From Accumulibacter sp. (GTDB lineage: Bacteria; Pseudomonadota; Gammaproteobacteria; Burkholderiales; Rhodocyclaceae), in assembly GCF_023806625.1 (NCBI RefSeq), contig NZ_JAMTDX010000011.1, forward strand, positions 29,838 through 93,837: 64,000 nucleotides of DNA, given 5' to 3'. A program made the translations under genes and the position numbers. Positions 20,310-28,697 of the stretch are shown here, in pieces (the stretch's first letter is position 1; each line of letters begins with the position of its first letter). The notes under the pieces were generated by a model that had not been told where the DNA came from, did not search any database, and worked only from the letters and a program-made list of their open reading frames with translations.

Positions 20310-20902
20310 CGACGGTCGGGCGCCGTGTCGAGCAAGGGGCGCAGCTTCCCGGCAACCGCTTCACGCGCCCTGAAGATCCGCGAGCGGACCGTGCCGATCG
20401 GGCAGTTCATCGTTTCGGCGATCTCCTCGTAACTCAGACCGTCGATCTCGCGCAAGACGATCGCCTGGCGCAGTTCTTCGGGCAGCGAATCCATCGCCGC
20501 GTTGATCGTCTCACCGACCTGCCGCGAGTGGAGCAGACGTTCCGGCGTGTTGATGTCGCGCAAGTGTGTGGCGTCTTCGAAGCCTTCCGCTTCCTCGGCG
20601 TCGAAATCGGTCGACGTCGGCGCACGCCGGCCCTGGGCGACGAGATAGTTCTTGGCCGTGTTGACGGTGATCCGGTACAGCCAGGTATAGAACGCGCTCT
20701 CGCCGCGGAAGGCGGGCAAAGCCCGGTAGGCCTTGATGAACGCCTCCTGAGCGACGTCCTCGACCTCGGCCGGATCGCGCACGAAACGGGAGAGCAGACG
20801 GCTCACCTTGCGCTGATACTTGCTGACCAGCACTGCGAACGCCTGTTGATCTCCGGCCTGTGCTCGCTCGACCAGTAGCTGGTCCGTTTCGCGCTCGCTC
20901 AT
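20303..20902 (-). CDS. rpoE: RNA polymerase sigma-E (AlgU) factor
   Basis: The 199-residue ECF sigma factor has region 2 (DVAQEAFIKAYRALPAFRGE, then AFYTWLYRITVNTAKNYL) and region 4 (LPEELRQAIVLREIDGLSYE, then IAETMNCPIGTVRSRIFRARE). It drives envelope-stress and, in relatives, exopolysaccharide genes. The start MSERETDQLL at 20902 follows a purine-rich site (GACAGAGG). The longer frame to 21229 is rejected. The typical downstream anti-sigma factor gene rseA and its partner rseB are absent, so how this sigma factor is held inactive is unclear. Confidence 0.95.
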   Translation of the reverse strand: MSERETDQLLVERAQAGDQQAFAVLVSKYQRKVSRLLSRFVRDPAEVEDVAQEAFIKAYRALPAFRGESAFYTWLYRITVNTAKNYLVAQGRRAPTSTDFDAEEAEGFEDATHLRDINTPERLLHSRQVGETINAAMDSLPEELRQAIVLREIDGLSYEEIAETMNCPIGTVRSRIFRAREAVAGKLRPLLDTAPDRRW

Positions 20903-20952
20903 CCTCTGTCTGTCTTCCGGTAGCACGCAATGGGTTCGGCGTCTGGCGGCGA

Positions 20953-20958
20953 AGTATA
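20953..20958 (-). promoter_or_regulatory. Candidate -10 element for rpoE
   Basis: On the minus strand the hexamer TATACT stands 50 bases before the rpoE ATG in otherwise GC-rich DNA. No good -35 box at 16-18 bases is visible, and no sigma-E type GGAACTT/TCTGA pair was found, so autoregulation is not supported by this stretch. Confidence 0.35.
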
Positions 20959-21117
20959 GCGCATGCGTCCTTCGCCCAGCGTAACAGTGCATGACCGTCG
21001 TTTGCCGCCGCCCGGACGACGGCCGCCGGGCCGGCCGCACGGGAAGCGTGCCACGCGGGGGAACCGGGCGCTCCCCGGAAGGCGGTTCACGGGGCGATCG
21101 TCGGACCGCTCCCGGGG

Positions 21118-21123
21118 TAGAAT
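21118..21123 (+). promoter_or_regulatory. Candidate -10 element for cutA, possibly leaderless
   Basis: TAGAAT ends eight bases before the cutA ATG at 21132, and no Shine-Dalgarno-like run lies between. A transcript from this box would start at or next to the start codon. The -35 region is not convincing. Confidence 0.35.
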
Positions 21124-21131
21124 CACGGTCG

Positions 21132-21464
21132 ATGACCACCCTGCTCGTCCTGACCAGTCTGCCCAGCTCCGCTGCGGCGGAAACACTCGCGCGGCATCTC
21201 GTCGATTGCCGACTCGCCGCCTGCGTCAATATCCTCGGACCCTGTCGCTCGATCTACCGCTGGCAGGGGGCGGTCGAGACCGCCGACGAGGTTCCGCTGC
21301 TCATCAAGACGAGCCGGGACCGCTATGCAGCGCTCGAGGCGGCGATCCGCGAGAGCCACCCGTACGAGTTGCCGGAAGTGATCGCGTTGCCGATCGTCGA
21401 CGGGCTCGCCGACTACCTCAACTGGGTCAGCCGGGAAACCGGCGACGCGGCTGGACCGGCATGA
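21132..21464 (+). CDS. cutA: CutA1 divalent-ion tolerance protein
   Basis: The 110-residue product has LARHLVDCRLAACVNILGP, SIYRWQGAVETADEVPLLIKT and SHPYELPEVIALPI, the hallmarks of the trimeric CutA1 fold. The family is linked to copper and other divalent-metal tolerance, although the biochemical role is unsettled. Its stop overlaps the dsbD start (ATGA), the standard cutA-dsbD arrangement. Confidence 0.93.
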   Translation: MTTLLVLTSLPSSAAAETLARHLVDCRLAACVNILGPCRSIYRWQGAVETADEVPLLIKTSRDRYAALEAAIRESHPYELPEVIALPIVDGLADYLNWVSRETGDAAGPA

Positions 21465-23242
21465 GCGCGGCGCTCAGGCGATGGCTGTGCGCCGGGCTCG
21501 GGTTGCTACTCGCCGGCAGCCTTGCTCTGGCCGAAGAGTTTCTCGATCCTGCGGTGGCCTTCCGGGCGACTGCGCGCGCGCTCGACGCGCAAACGATCGA
21601 GGTGCGCTTTGCGATCGCCGATGGCTACTATCTCTACCGGGACCGCTTTCGCTTCGCTGCCGAGCCGCCAGGCGTCAGGCTCGGGACTGCGCTTCTCCCG
21701 CCAGGCAAGGAGAAGGACGACGAGACTTTCGGCAAGGTCCAGGTCTACTATCGCGAAGCGGTGATCCAGCTGCCGGTCGAGCGGCAGATCTCCGGTCCGC
21801 TGCCGCTGACCCTGAAGGTCAGCTCCCAAGGCTGCGCCGAGGCCGGCATCTGCTACCCGCCGCAGCAACAGCAGCTCGCCGTGACCCTGCCGGACCCCGG
21901 TGTCGCGCAGCCCACGCAGACGACAGGTCGGCCGGTCACCGGCGACGAGTCCGGACGCATCGCTGGCCTGGTCAGGAACTCCGGCTTCTGGTTGCTGCTC
22001 GGCAGCTTTTTCGGCTTCGGTCTGCTGCTCTCGCTGACCCCGTGCATCTTCCCGATGATCCCGATCCTCTCCGCGATCATCGTCGGTACGGGCCGCGCGG
22101 AGCACGGCGTTTCGCACCTCCGCGGGTTCGTCCTCTCGCTGGCCTACGTTCTCGGGATGGCGGCCAGCTACGCCGCAGCCGGCGTCGCGGCGGCACTGAC
22201 CGGGACGCTGCTCTCGGCACTGCTGCAGAATCCGTGGGTGCTCGGCGGCTTCGCGGCGATCTTCGTCGTGCTCTCGCTGTCGATGTTCGGCTTCTACGAA
22301 CTGCAGATGCCGGCCTTCGTCCAGACCAGGGTCTCCGATGAAGTGCGGCATTTCAGAGGCGGCTCACTGCCTGGCGTGGCGGCGATGGGCGCGCTCTCGG
22401 CGATCATCGTCGGCCCGTGCGTCGCCGCACCGTTGGCCGGCGCACTGCTCTACATCGGTCAGACTGGCGACGCGCTGCGCGGCGGCGCGGCGCTGTTCGC
22501 GATGGGTGTGGGCATGGGTGCGCCGTTGCTGATCGTCGGCGCTTCGGCGGGAACGCTGCTTCCGAAATCGGGCCCGTGGATGGAGGCAGTCAGGAAGGCC
22601 TTCGGCGTGGTCCTGCTGGCCACGGCGCTGTGGATCGTTTCCCCGGTCCTTCCGCCGGTCGTGCCGATGCTCGCCTGGGCGCTGCTGCTGATCGTACCGG
22701 CGATCTACCTGCACGCGCTCGACCCGTTGCCGGCGCACGCCCGCGGCTGGCAGCGCTTCTGGAAGGGCATCGGGATCGTCATGTTGCTCTTCGGCGCGGC
22801 GCTGCTGCTCGGCACGCTGGCCGGGTCGCGTGATCCTCTGCAACCCCTTTCAGTGCTGCGCAGCAGCGCCGCGGCGACGTCTGCCGTTCCGTCGGGCTTC
22901 ACGCCGGTGCGCTCGCTCACCGATCTCGACGCCCGACTCGCCGCTGCGCAACAACCGGCGCTGCTCGATTTCTACGCCGACTGGTGCGCTTCGTGCAAGG
23001 AGATGGATCGTCTGACGTTCAGCGACCCACGCGTGCAGGCCAGGCTTTCGGGGTGGACACTGCTCAGGGCCGACGTCACCGCGAACTCGCCCGACGACGC
23101 GGCCCTGTTGCGGCGCTTCAGGCTCTACGGGCCGCCGGGAATCGTCTTCTTCGACCGCCGCGGCCAGGAGGTCGAAGGCGTACGGGTGATCGGTTTCGAG
23201 AACGCCGACGCGTTTCTCGCCATCCTCGCGCGGCTGGACTAG
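21461..23242 (+). CDS. dsbD: Thiol:disulfide interchange protein DsbD
   Basis: The 593-residue product has a signal peptide (LCAGLGLLLAGSLALAEE), an N-terminal alpha domain with a cysteine pair in QGCAEAGICYPPQ, eight predicted membrane helices with cysteines in LTPCIFPMIPIL and GPCVAAPLAG, and a C-terminal thioredoxin domain with DFYADWCASCKEM. These are the three redox-active modules that pass electrons from cytoplasmic thioredoxin to periplasmic DsbC and cytochrome-maturation proteins. The ATG at 21461 overlaps cutA by four bases; the longer frame to 20963 is rejected. Confidence 0.96.
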   Translation: MSAALRRWLCAGLGLLLAGSLALAEEFLDPAVAFRATARALDAQTIEVRFAIADGYYLYRDRFRFAAEPPGVRLGTALLPPGKEKDDETFGKVQVYYREAVIQLPVERQISGPLPLTLKVSSQGCAEAGICYPPQQQQLAVTLPDPGVAQPTQTTGRPVTGDESGRIAGLVRNSGFWLLLGSFFGFGLLLSLTPCIFPMIPILSAIIVGTGRAEHGVSHLRGFVLSLAYVLGMAASYAAAGVAAALTGTLLSALLQNPWVLGGFAAIFVVLSLSMFGFYELQMPAFVQTRVSDEVRHFRGGSLPGVAAMGALSAIIVGPCVAAPLAGALLYIGQTGDALRGGAALFAMGVGMGAPLLIVGASAGTLLPKSGPWMEAVRKAFGVVLLATALWIVSPVLPPVVPMLAWALLLIVPAIYLHALDPLPAHARGWQRFWKGIGIVMLLFGAALLLGTLAGSRDPLQPLSVLRSSAAATSAVPSGFTPVRSLTDLDARLAAAQQPALLDFYADWCASCKEMDRLTFSDPRVQARLSGWTLLRADVTANSPDDAALLRRFRLYGPPGIVFFDRRGQEVEGVRVIGFENADAFLAILARLD

Positions 23243-23249
23243 CCGCGGC

Positions 23250-24587
23250 CTACTGCAGGGCTCCCGGCGAGAGAGGCTTTCCGGGGACCAGGGGCCGCGT
23301 CCCGACCGGCCAGGCGAATTCGGCTGTCGGAACGAGGTTTCGTTCGCGTACGAATCCCGGCGCGCCGGCCGTGCCGCGCAGCGCCGAAGTCTGGGGCAAG
23401 GCGTAGCGCGCTCCCGCGCGATCGACGAGGTCGGCAGGCCGGATCGTCCGGTTGCCGTCGTAGCGCCCCGGCGCCTGAGCGGCAAAGCCGAAGACACTGT
23501 CGCCGACGAGCAGGTTGTTGATCGCCCAGACCTCGACGCCGGACGGAACGCGGTCGGTCCACACGTTCAGGAAGCGGCCGTCCGGCCGGTCGTTCACCAG
23601 CGTATTGTGGGCGAGAACCAGCAGGTTGTCCGGCCAGCGCTGTCCTTCGGCAGCATAGGAGATCAGGTCTGGGTTATCGGTGGTTGCGCTCTGACCGATG
23701 ATGTTGCCGATGACCCAGGCGATACCGCCGTTGGGAAACTCGAGTTCGTACGAGGCACTGCCGCCCGGCCCGTCGACGAGCAGATTGTAGACAATCAGGT
23801 TCTCGCGTGCCCGTGACTTGAGCAGGTGACCGCGGTAACCCTGCTCGAAGCGGCTGCCCCTGACGCTCAGGTGGGCGATCGTCCCGGCGTAGAGCAGATG
23901 GTGCAGGACGGTTCCGAAGCGCGGCGCCTCGCCGAACTCGCTGTCCTCGACTTCGAGCGACGACTCGGGAACGTTGCCGGTCAGGATGCCCATCTCGTTG
24001 TCGAAGAACGCGCAACGAACGACGCGCAGCCGGCCGCTTTCGAAGCGGATTCCTGCGCCGTTGCCGTGGGCGACACGCGCGCCACGGAATTCGAGGTTCT
24101 CGATGACCAGGTCGGAGTCGCGGACGACCCAGAGAGCCTTGCCCTCGGCGCTCTCGCCGTCCGCGATCAGCACGGGGCGCTTGCCGAGGCCACGAATGGT
24201 CAGGCGGCGCTGCGCCCAGACGATCGCCTGGCGGCGGTACTCCCCGGGAAGGATCTCGATCGTGTCGCCGTCTCGGGCAAGCCGCGCTGCTTCCCGGATG
24301 CTGCTGATCTCGCGATCCGGTCCGACGACGAGAGTCCTGCCGCTGGCCGGGCTGCTCGCCTGCCCTGCTCCCGCTCGGCCTGGAGCACCTTCCCGAGCCT
24401 TGCTGCCGCCGTCGGCCGCCGAGCCGCCGCGCTCGGCGGCCGGAACCCCGACGACCTCGATCCGTCCCTGCTCGTTGCGCCGCAGAGTGCCGAGTTCGAC
24501 GGGTGCCGGAGGCAACTGCTCCGCGGCAATGCCGGTCGCGACGAGACCCCAGAGCAGGCCGGCGCTGACGTGGTCGCGAAGGCGCAT
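23250..24587 (-). CDS. Secreted right-handed beta-helix protein
   Basis: This 445-residue protein has a signal peptide (LLWGLVATGIAAEQ), a low-complexity linker rich in Gly, Ala and Ser (residues about 50-85), and then a long series of strand-turn units (SIREAARLARDGDTIEILPG, LVIENLEFRGARVAHGNGAG, LRVVRCAFFDNEMGILTGN) typical of pectate-lyase-like parallel beta-helices (DUF1565/Beta_helix). Such folds bind or cut polysaccharide; no catalytic residues could be assigned. It is 25 bases downstream of kup and reads in the same direction, so it is probably cotranscribed with the potassium genes. Function unknown. Confidence 0.72.
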   Translation of the reverse strand: MRLRDHVSAGLLWGLVATGIAAEQLPPAPVELGTLRRNEQGRIEVVGVPAAERGGSAADGGSKAREGAPGRAGAGQASSPASGRTLVVGPDREISSIREAARLARDGDTIEILPGEYRRQAIVWAQRRLTIRGLGKRPVLIADGESAEGKALWVVRDSDLVIENLEFRGARVAHGNGAGIRFESGRLRVVRCAFFDNEMGILTGNVPESSLEVEDSEFGEAPRFGTVLHHLLYAGTIAHLSVRGSRFEQGYRGHLLKSRARENLIVYNLLVDGPGGSASYELEFPNGGIAWVIGNIIGQSATTDNPDLISYAAEGQRWPDNLLVLAHNTLVNDRPDGRFLNVWTDRVPSGVEVWAINNLLVGDSVFGFAAQAPGRYDGNRTIRPADLVDRAGARYALPQTSALRGTAGAPGFVRERNLVPTAEFAWPVGTRPLVPGKPLSPGALQ

Positions 24588-24612
24588 CGACCGGGGTGCC
24601 TTGGCGCGCCGG

Positions 24613-26517
24613 CTACGACAGCTCGACCTGTGCGCCGAGCTCGACGACGCGGTTCGGCGGGATCTTGAAGAACGCCGTCGCCGTATCGGCGTTGCGGAAC
24701 ATCCACATGAACAGGATCTGCCGCCAGTAGGCCATCCGCCCGCGCTTCGATATCGGCAAGGTGACCACCGTCTCGCGACCGAGGAAGAACGACGTCTCCA
24801 TCATCTCGAAAACCAGTCCCTGAGCCGCACACAGATCCATCACCCGCGGGATGTCAGGATCGTCCTTGAATCCGTAGCGGACATAGACGCGGTGAAAACC
24901 CTCGGGCAGGGCCTCGACGCGCAGCCGATCGCCCTCGGCGACGTAGGGCACGTCTTCGGTGACTACGTTGAGCAGGACGACGCGCTCGTGGAGTACCTTG
25001 TTGTGGTAGAGGTTGTGGAGCAGCGCGCGCGGCACGCCGTGCGGCTCGGCGGTCATGAAGATTCCGGTCCCGCTGACGCGCTGCGGTCCACCGGTAGCCA
25101 GGCTGGCGATGAATGCCTCGAGCGGTACCGAATCCTTCTGGAGCTTTTCGTAGAGCAGCCTGCGCCCGAGCTTCCAGGTCGACAACAAAGCGAAGACCGA
25201 GAACCCCAGCGCCAGCGGGAACCAGCCGCCATCGAGAACCTTGATCGCGTTCGCCGAGAAGAACGCGAAGTCGATGGCCACGAAGAAGACCAGGAAGATC
25301 GCCGCGTACGCCCAGTTCCACTTCCACAGCGCACGCACGACGACGAAGGCGAGGATCGTGTCGATCATCATCGTCAGCGTGACGGCGATGCCATACGCGG
25401 CGGCGAGATCGGTCGATGACTTGAAGCCGAGAACGACGATGATCACCGTCAGCAGCAGCAGCCAGTTGATGTTCGGCACGTAGATCTGGCCCTTTTCGCG
25501 CTCCGAAGTGAAGCGCACCTGAATCCGCGGGCAGTAGCCGAGCTGCATTGCCTGGCTGGTCAGCGAAAAGGCACCGGAGATCACCGCCTGCGAGGCGATG
25601 ATCGTCGCCACGGTGGCCAGGACGACCATCGGGATGAGCAGCGTTTCGGCCGGAACGAGCAGGAAGAACGGGTTCTCGATCGCCTTCGGATCGTCGAGGA
25701 TCAGAGCCCCCTGACCGAGGTAATTCAGGTAGAGCAGCGGGAAGACGAAAGCGAACCAGGCCCACTTGATCGGACGCCGGCCGAAGTGGCCCATGTCGGC
25801 GTAGAGCGCTTCGCCGCCGGTGATCGCCAGGACGACCGAGCCGAGGGCGAGGAAGGCCAGGCTCTGGTTCTGTGCGATGAACGATATGGCGTAGTACGGG
25901 TTGATCGCCGCGATGATCGACGGATGCTTGAGGACGTTCCACAGCCCGAGGCCCCCGAGCGTCGCGAACCAGAACATCATCACCGGTCCGAACAGTCCGC
26001 CGACCGCCGCAGTGCCGTGCCGCTGGAAGAGGAACAGGATGACGAGGATGACGATCGAGATCGGCAGCACGTAGCGGTCGAGGTCGGGCGCGGCGACCTG
26101 CAGCCCCTCGACTGCCGAGAGCACCGACATCGCCGGGGTGATCACCGCGTCGCCGTAGAAGAGCGCAGCTCCGAAGAGACCGAGCGCGGAGAGCACGCCG
26201 AGCACCCGCGGCGATGCATTGGCCGTGCGCAGCGCCAGCGCGGTGAGTGCCATGATCCCGCCCTCACCCTTGTTGTCCGCGCGGGTGATGAACACCACGT
26301 ACTTCAGCGAGACGGTGATGGTCATCGCCCAGAAGATCAGCGAGAGGATGCCGAGGACGTTGTCCGGGGTGACCTCGACCGGGTGGTGGCCGCCGAAGAC
26401 TTCCTTGACCGTGTACAACGGGCTGGTGCCGATGTCGCCGTAGACGACACCCATCGCCGCCAATGCCGTGGCGGCCAGCCCGGATCTTCCGTCGTGTGCT
26501 GCGTCATGCCCAGACAT
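24613..26517 (-). CDS. kup: Kup low-affinity potassium transporter
   Basis: The 634-residue product has the Kup/HAK hallmark GVVYGDIGTSPLYTVKE near residues 24-40, twelve predicted membrane helices, and a cytoplasmic C-terminal tail (DIPRVMDLCAAQGL, MEMTSFFLGRE-like as METSFFLGRE). Kup imports K+ with protons. It follows trkH by 33 bases in an operon that also has a KdpD/KdpE-type two-component pair, so potassium uptake appears to be controlled as a unit. Confidence 0.95.
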   Translation of the reverse strand: MSGHDAAHDGRSGLAATALAAMGVVYGDIGTSPLYTVKEVFGGHHPVEVTPDNVLGILSLIFWAMTITVSLKYVVFITRADNKGEGGIMALTALALRTANASPRVLGVLSALGLFGAALFYGDAVITPAMSVLSAVEGLQVAAPDLDRYVLPISIVILVILFLFQRHGTAAVGGLFGPVMMFWFATLGGLGLWNVLKHPSIIAAINPYYAISFIAQNQSLAFLALGSVVLAITGGEALYADMGHFGRRPIKWAWFAFVFPLLYLNYLGQGALILDDPKAIENPFFLLVPAETLLIPMVVLATVATIIASQAVISGAFSLTSQAMQLGYCPRIQVRFTSEREKGQIYVPNINWLLLLTVIIVVLGFKSSTDLAAAYGIAVTLTMMIDTILAFVVVRALWKWNWAYAAIFLVFFVAIDFAFFSANAIKVLDGGWFPLALGFSVFALLSTWKLGRRLLYEKLQKDSVPLEAFIASLATGGPQRVSGTGIFMTAEPHGVPRALLHNLYHNKVLHERVVLLNVVTEDVPYVAEGDRLRVEALPEGFHRVYVRYGFKDDPDIPRVMDLCAAQGLVFEMMETSFFLGRETVVTLPISKRGRMAYWRQILFMWMFRNADTATAFFKIPPNRVVELGAQVELS

Positions 26518-26550
26518 CGGTTCCCTTCCTTCCCTGCGAGTGAAATGTGA

Positions 26551-28004
26551 TCAGTTCTTCCAGAACGCCGGCGTCAGCACCACCAGCAGCGTAAACAGCT
26601 CGAGCCGGCCGAGCAGCATGGCGAAAGGTGCACACCCAGGTCTGCAGATCGGTGAGGACTTCGTAGGTCGTCGCCGGTCCGACCTGTTTGAGACCCGGAC
26701 CGGTACTGTTGACGCTCGCGACAACCGCCGAGAAGGCGGTCACGATGTCCAGTTCCATGAACGACAGCAGCAAGGTCAGCGCGACGATGATGCACCTGTA
26801 AGCGAAGCGAGAGGCCAGCACGGCGGTGAGGATCTTCGGCGGCATGGCACCGCCGCCGACATGCACCGGACGAAGCGCATTGGGGTGCAGGGCGAGGACG
26901 AGTTCCCGATAGACGAGCTTGTCGAGGATCAGTGCGCGGATCCTCTTGATCCCTCCTCCGGTCGACCCCGCACTGGTCGCGAAGCTGCACAGGAAAAGCA
27001 TCCAGAGCGGAGCGAACATCGGCCAGAGCCCGTAGTCGACGGTCGTCAGACCGGTCGTCGTGGCGATCGATACGACGTTGAACGCCGAATGACGGAGCGC
27101 GGTCAGGAACTCGGGGTAAACGTTCCGCGCATCGAGGCAAACGGCGATCCCCAGGACGCTCCCTAGAGTGACGACGAGGAACCAGCGCTTGGGGATCATG
27201 GCGATAAGGAAGCAGCGACCTGCCGCTCACGGCGAGGAAGTGGGTCGCGAAGTTCATCCCGGCGAGGAGCATGAACACGACGGCGACCGATTCGGGCAGC
27301 GGCGAATCGAAATAGCCGAAGCTCGCGTCGTGCGATGAGAAACCGCCAAGCCCCATCACTGAAAAAGTATGCACGAAGGCGTCGAGCCAGTTCATTCCGC
27401 CGAGGCGGAAGCTCGTGACGCAAGCGACGGTGATCGCCCCGTATACTACCCAGAGGCCCTTCGCCGTCTGGGTCATTCGCGGCGTCAGCTGCGAATCCTT
27501 CATCGGCCCCGGCGACTCGGCCTTGAACATCTGCCGGCCGCCGATGCCGAGCAGCGGCAGCACGGCGACGGCGAGGACGATCGGCCCCATGCCGCCGAGC
27601 CAGACGAGCAACCCGCGCCAGAGGTTGATCGATGGTGGCAGCGTGTCGAGGTTGGCGAGAATCGTCGAGCCGGTCGTCGTCAGCCCGGATACGGCTTCGA
27701 AGTAACCGTCGGTGAAGGAAATGTTCAGCTGCAGGATCAGCGGCAGCGCGGCGTAAGCCGGGAGCACGGTCCACACCAGCACGACCATCAGGAAGCCGTC
27801 GCGAATTTTCAACGGTCCGTCGGAGTGACGCGCTGCCCACCACAATCCGAATCCCGTCGCCAAGGTCAGGAAGAACGCTTCGTCGTAAGCCGATTCGGCG
27901 CCGTCGTGCGTCAGCCACGAGACGGCCAGCGGGATCAGCATGGTCAGCGAGAAACCGGTCAGCAGGATGCCGAATACGCGAATGACCGGGTGGAAGCGCT
28001 TCAT
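26551..28004 (-). pseudogene. trkH: trkH potassium channel subunit, interrupted by two +1 frameshifts
   Basis: The first segment from ATG at 28004 reads MKRFHPVIRVFGILLTGFS and includes the selectivity-filter region VSGLTTTGSTIL. The frame breaks near 27191-27194 (a run of four C on the minus strand), continuing as RWFLVVTLGSVLGIAVCL, SIATTTGLTTVDYG and ATSAGSTGGGIKRIR. It breaks again at 26624-26626 (TTT on the minus strand), after which the natural end reads AMLLGRLELFTLLVVLTPAFWKN with a stop at 26551-26553. Each break is one extra base; removing both gives about 483 residues, the usual TrkH length. The gene is either inactive here or affected by assembly errors. TrkH is the pore of the Trk K+ uptake system and needs TrkA, which is not in this window. 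Confidence 0.82.
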
Positions 28005-28010
28005 CTCGAC

Positions 28011-28697
28011 TCAGGGCTGAAAACGGTAACCGATCCCCGTTTCGGTGAGGAAATGATCGGGCCGCGCAGGGTCACGCTCGAGCTTCTGGCGCAAACGGCG
28101 AATATAAATCCGCACGTAGTGCTCCTGCTCGACGTGGGCCGGTCCCCAGACTTCGCGCATCAGGTGGCGGTGGGTCATCACCTTCCCGGGATTGGTGAGC
28201 AGCACGCTCAGCAGTCGGTGCTCGGTTTGCGTCAGGTGGATGTCCTGGCCTCCCGAGCGAACGGCGTGACGAACCAGATCGACCTCGATGTCAGCGAAGC
28301 GGTGCACTTGCGAAATCGCCTCCTGAGGCGCCCGGCGCAGCAACACACGCAGGCGCGCGAGGAGTTCACCGACGCTGAACGGCTTGGTCAGGTAATCGTC
28401 GGCGCCAGCGTCAAGCGCAGCAATCTTGTCGGACTCGCCGCTGCGTGCCGAAAGAACCAGGATCGGGATCGACGACCAAGTGCGAAGCTCGCGGATGAAA
28501 TCGAGTCCACTCATGTCCGGCAGTCCGAGGTCGAGGATGACCAGCCGGATATCCTGGTCGGCAACCAGTTCGAGTCCCATTCCCGCCGTCTCCGCTTCCG
28601 CGGGGACGAAGTCGGCCCTGCGTACGGCCTCGCAGACGAGACTGCGGATTGGCGAGTCATCCTCGACCACCGCCACGCGGATAACAGCGTCATTCAT
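28011..28697 (-). CDS. kdpE: KdpE-like response regulator
   Basis: The 228-residue OmpR-family regulator has a receiver domain (acidic pair VVEDDS, phospho-acceptor Asp in VILDLGLPDMSG, VLSARS, LTKPFS) and a winged-helix DNA-binding domain (LTQTEHRLLSVLLTNPGKVM, then RIYIRRLRQKLE). It is closest to KdpE. Its start overlaps the kinase stop by four bases and it precedes trkH by six bases, so it likely controls the trkH-kup operon in place of kdpFABC. Confidence 0.9.
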   Translation of the reverse strand: MNDAVIRVAVVEDDSPIRSLVCEAVRRADFVPAEAETAGMGLELVADQDIRLVILDLGLPDMSGLDFIRELRTWSSIPILVLSARSGESDKIAALDAGADDYLTKPFSVGELLARLRVLLRRAPQEAISQVHRFADIEVDLVRHAVRSGGQDIHLTQTEHRLLSVLLTNPGKVMTHRHLMREVWGPAHVEQEHYVRIYIRRLRQKLERDPARPDHFLTETGIGYRFQP

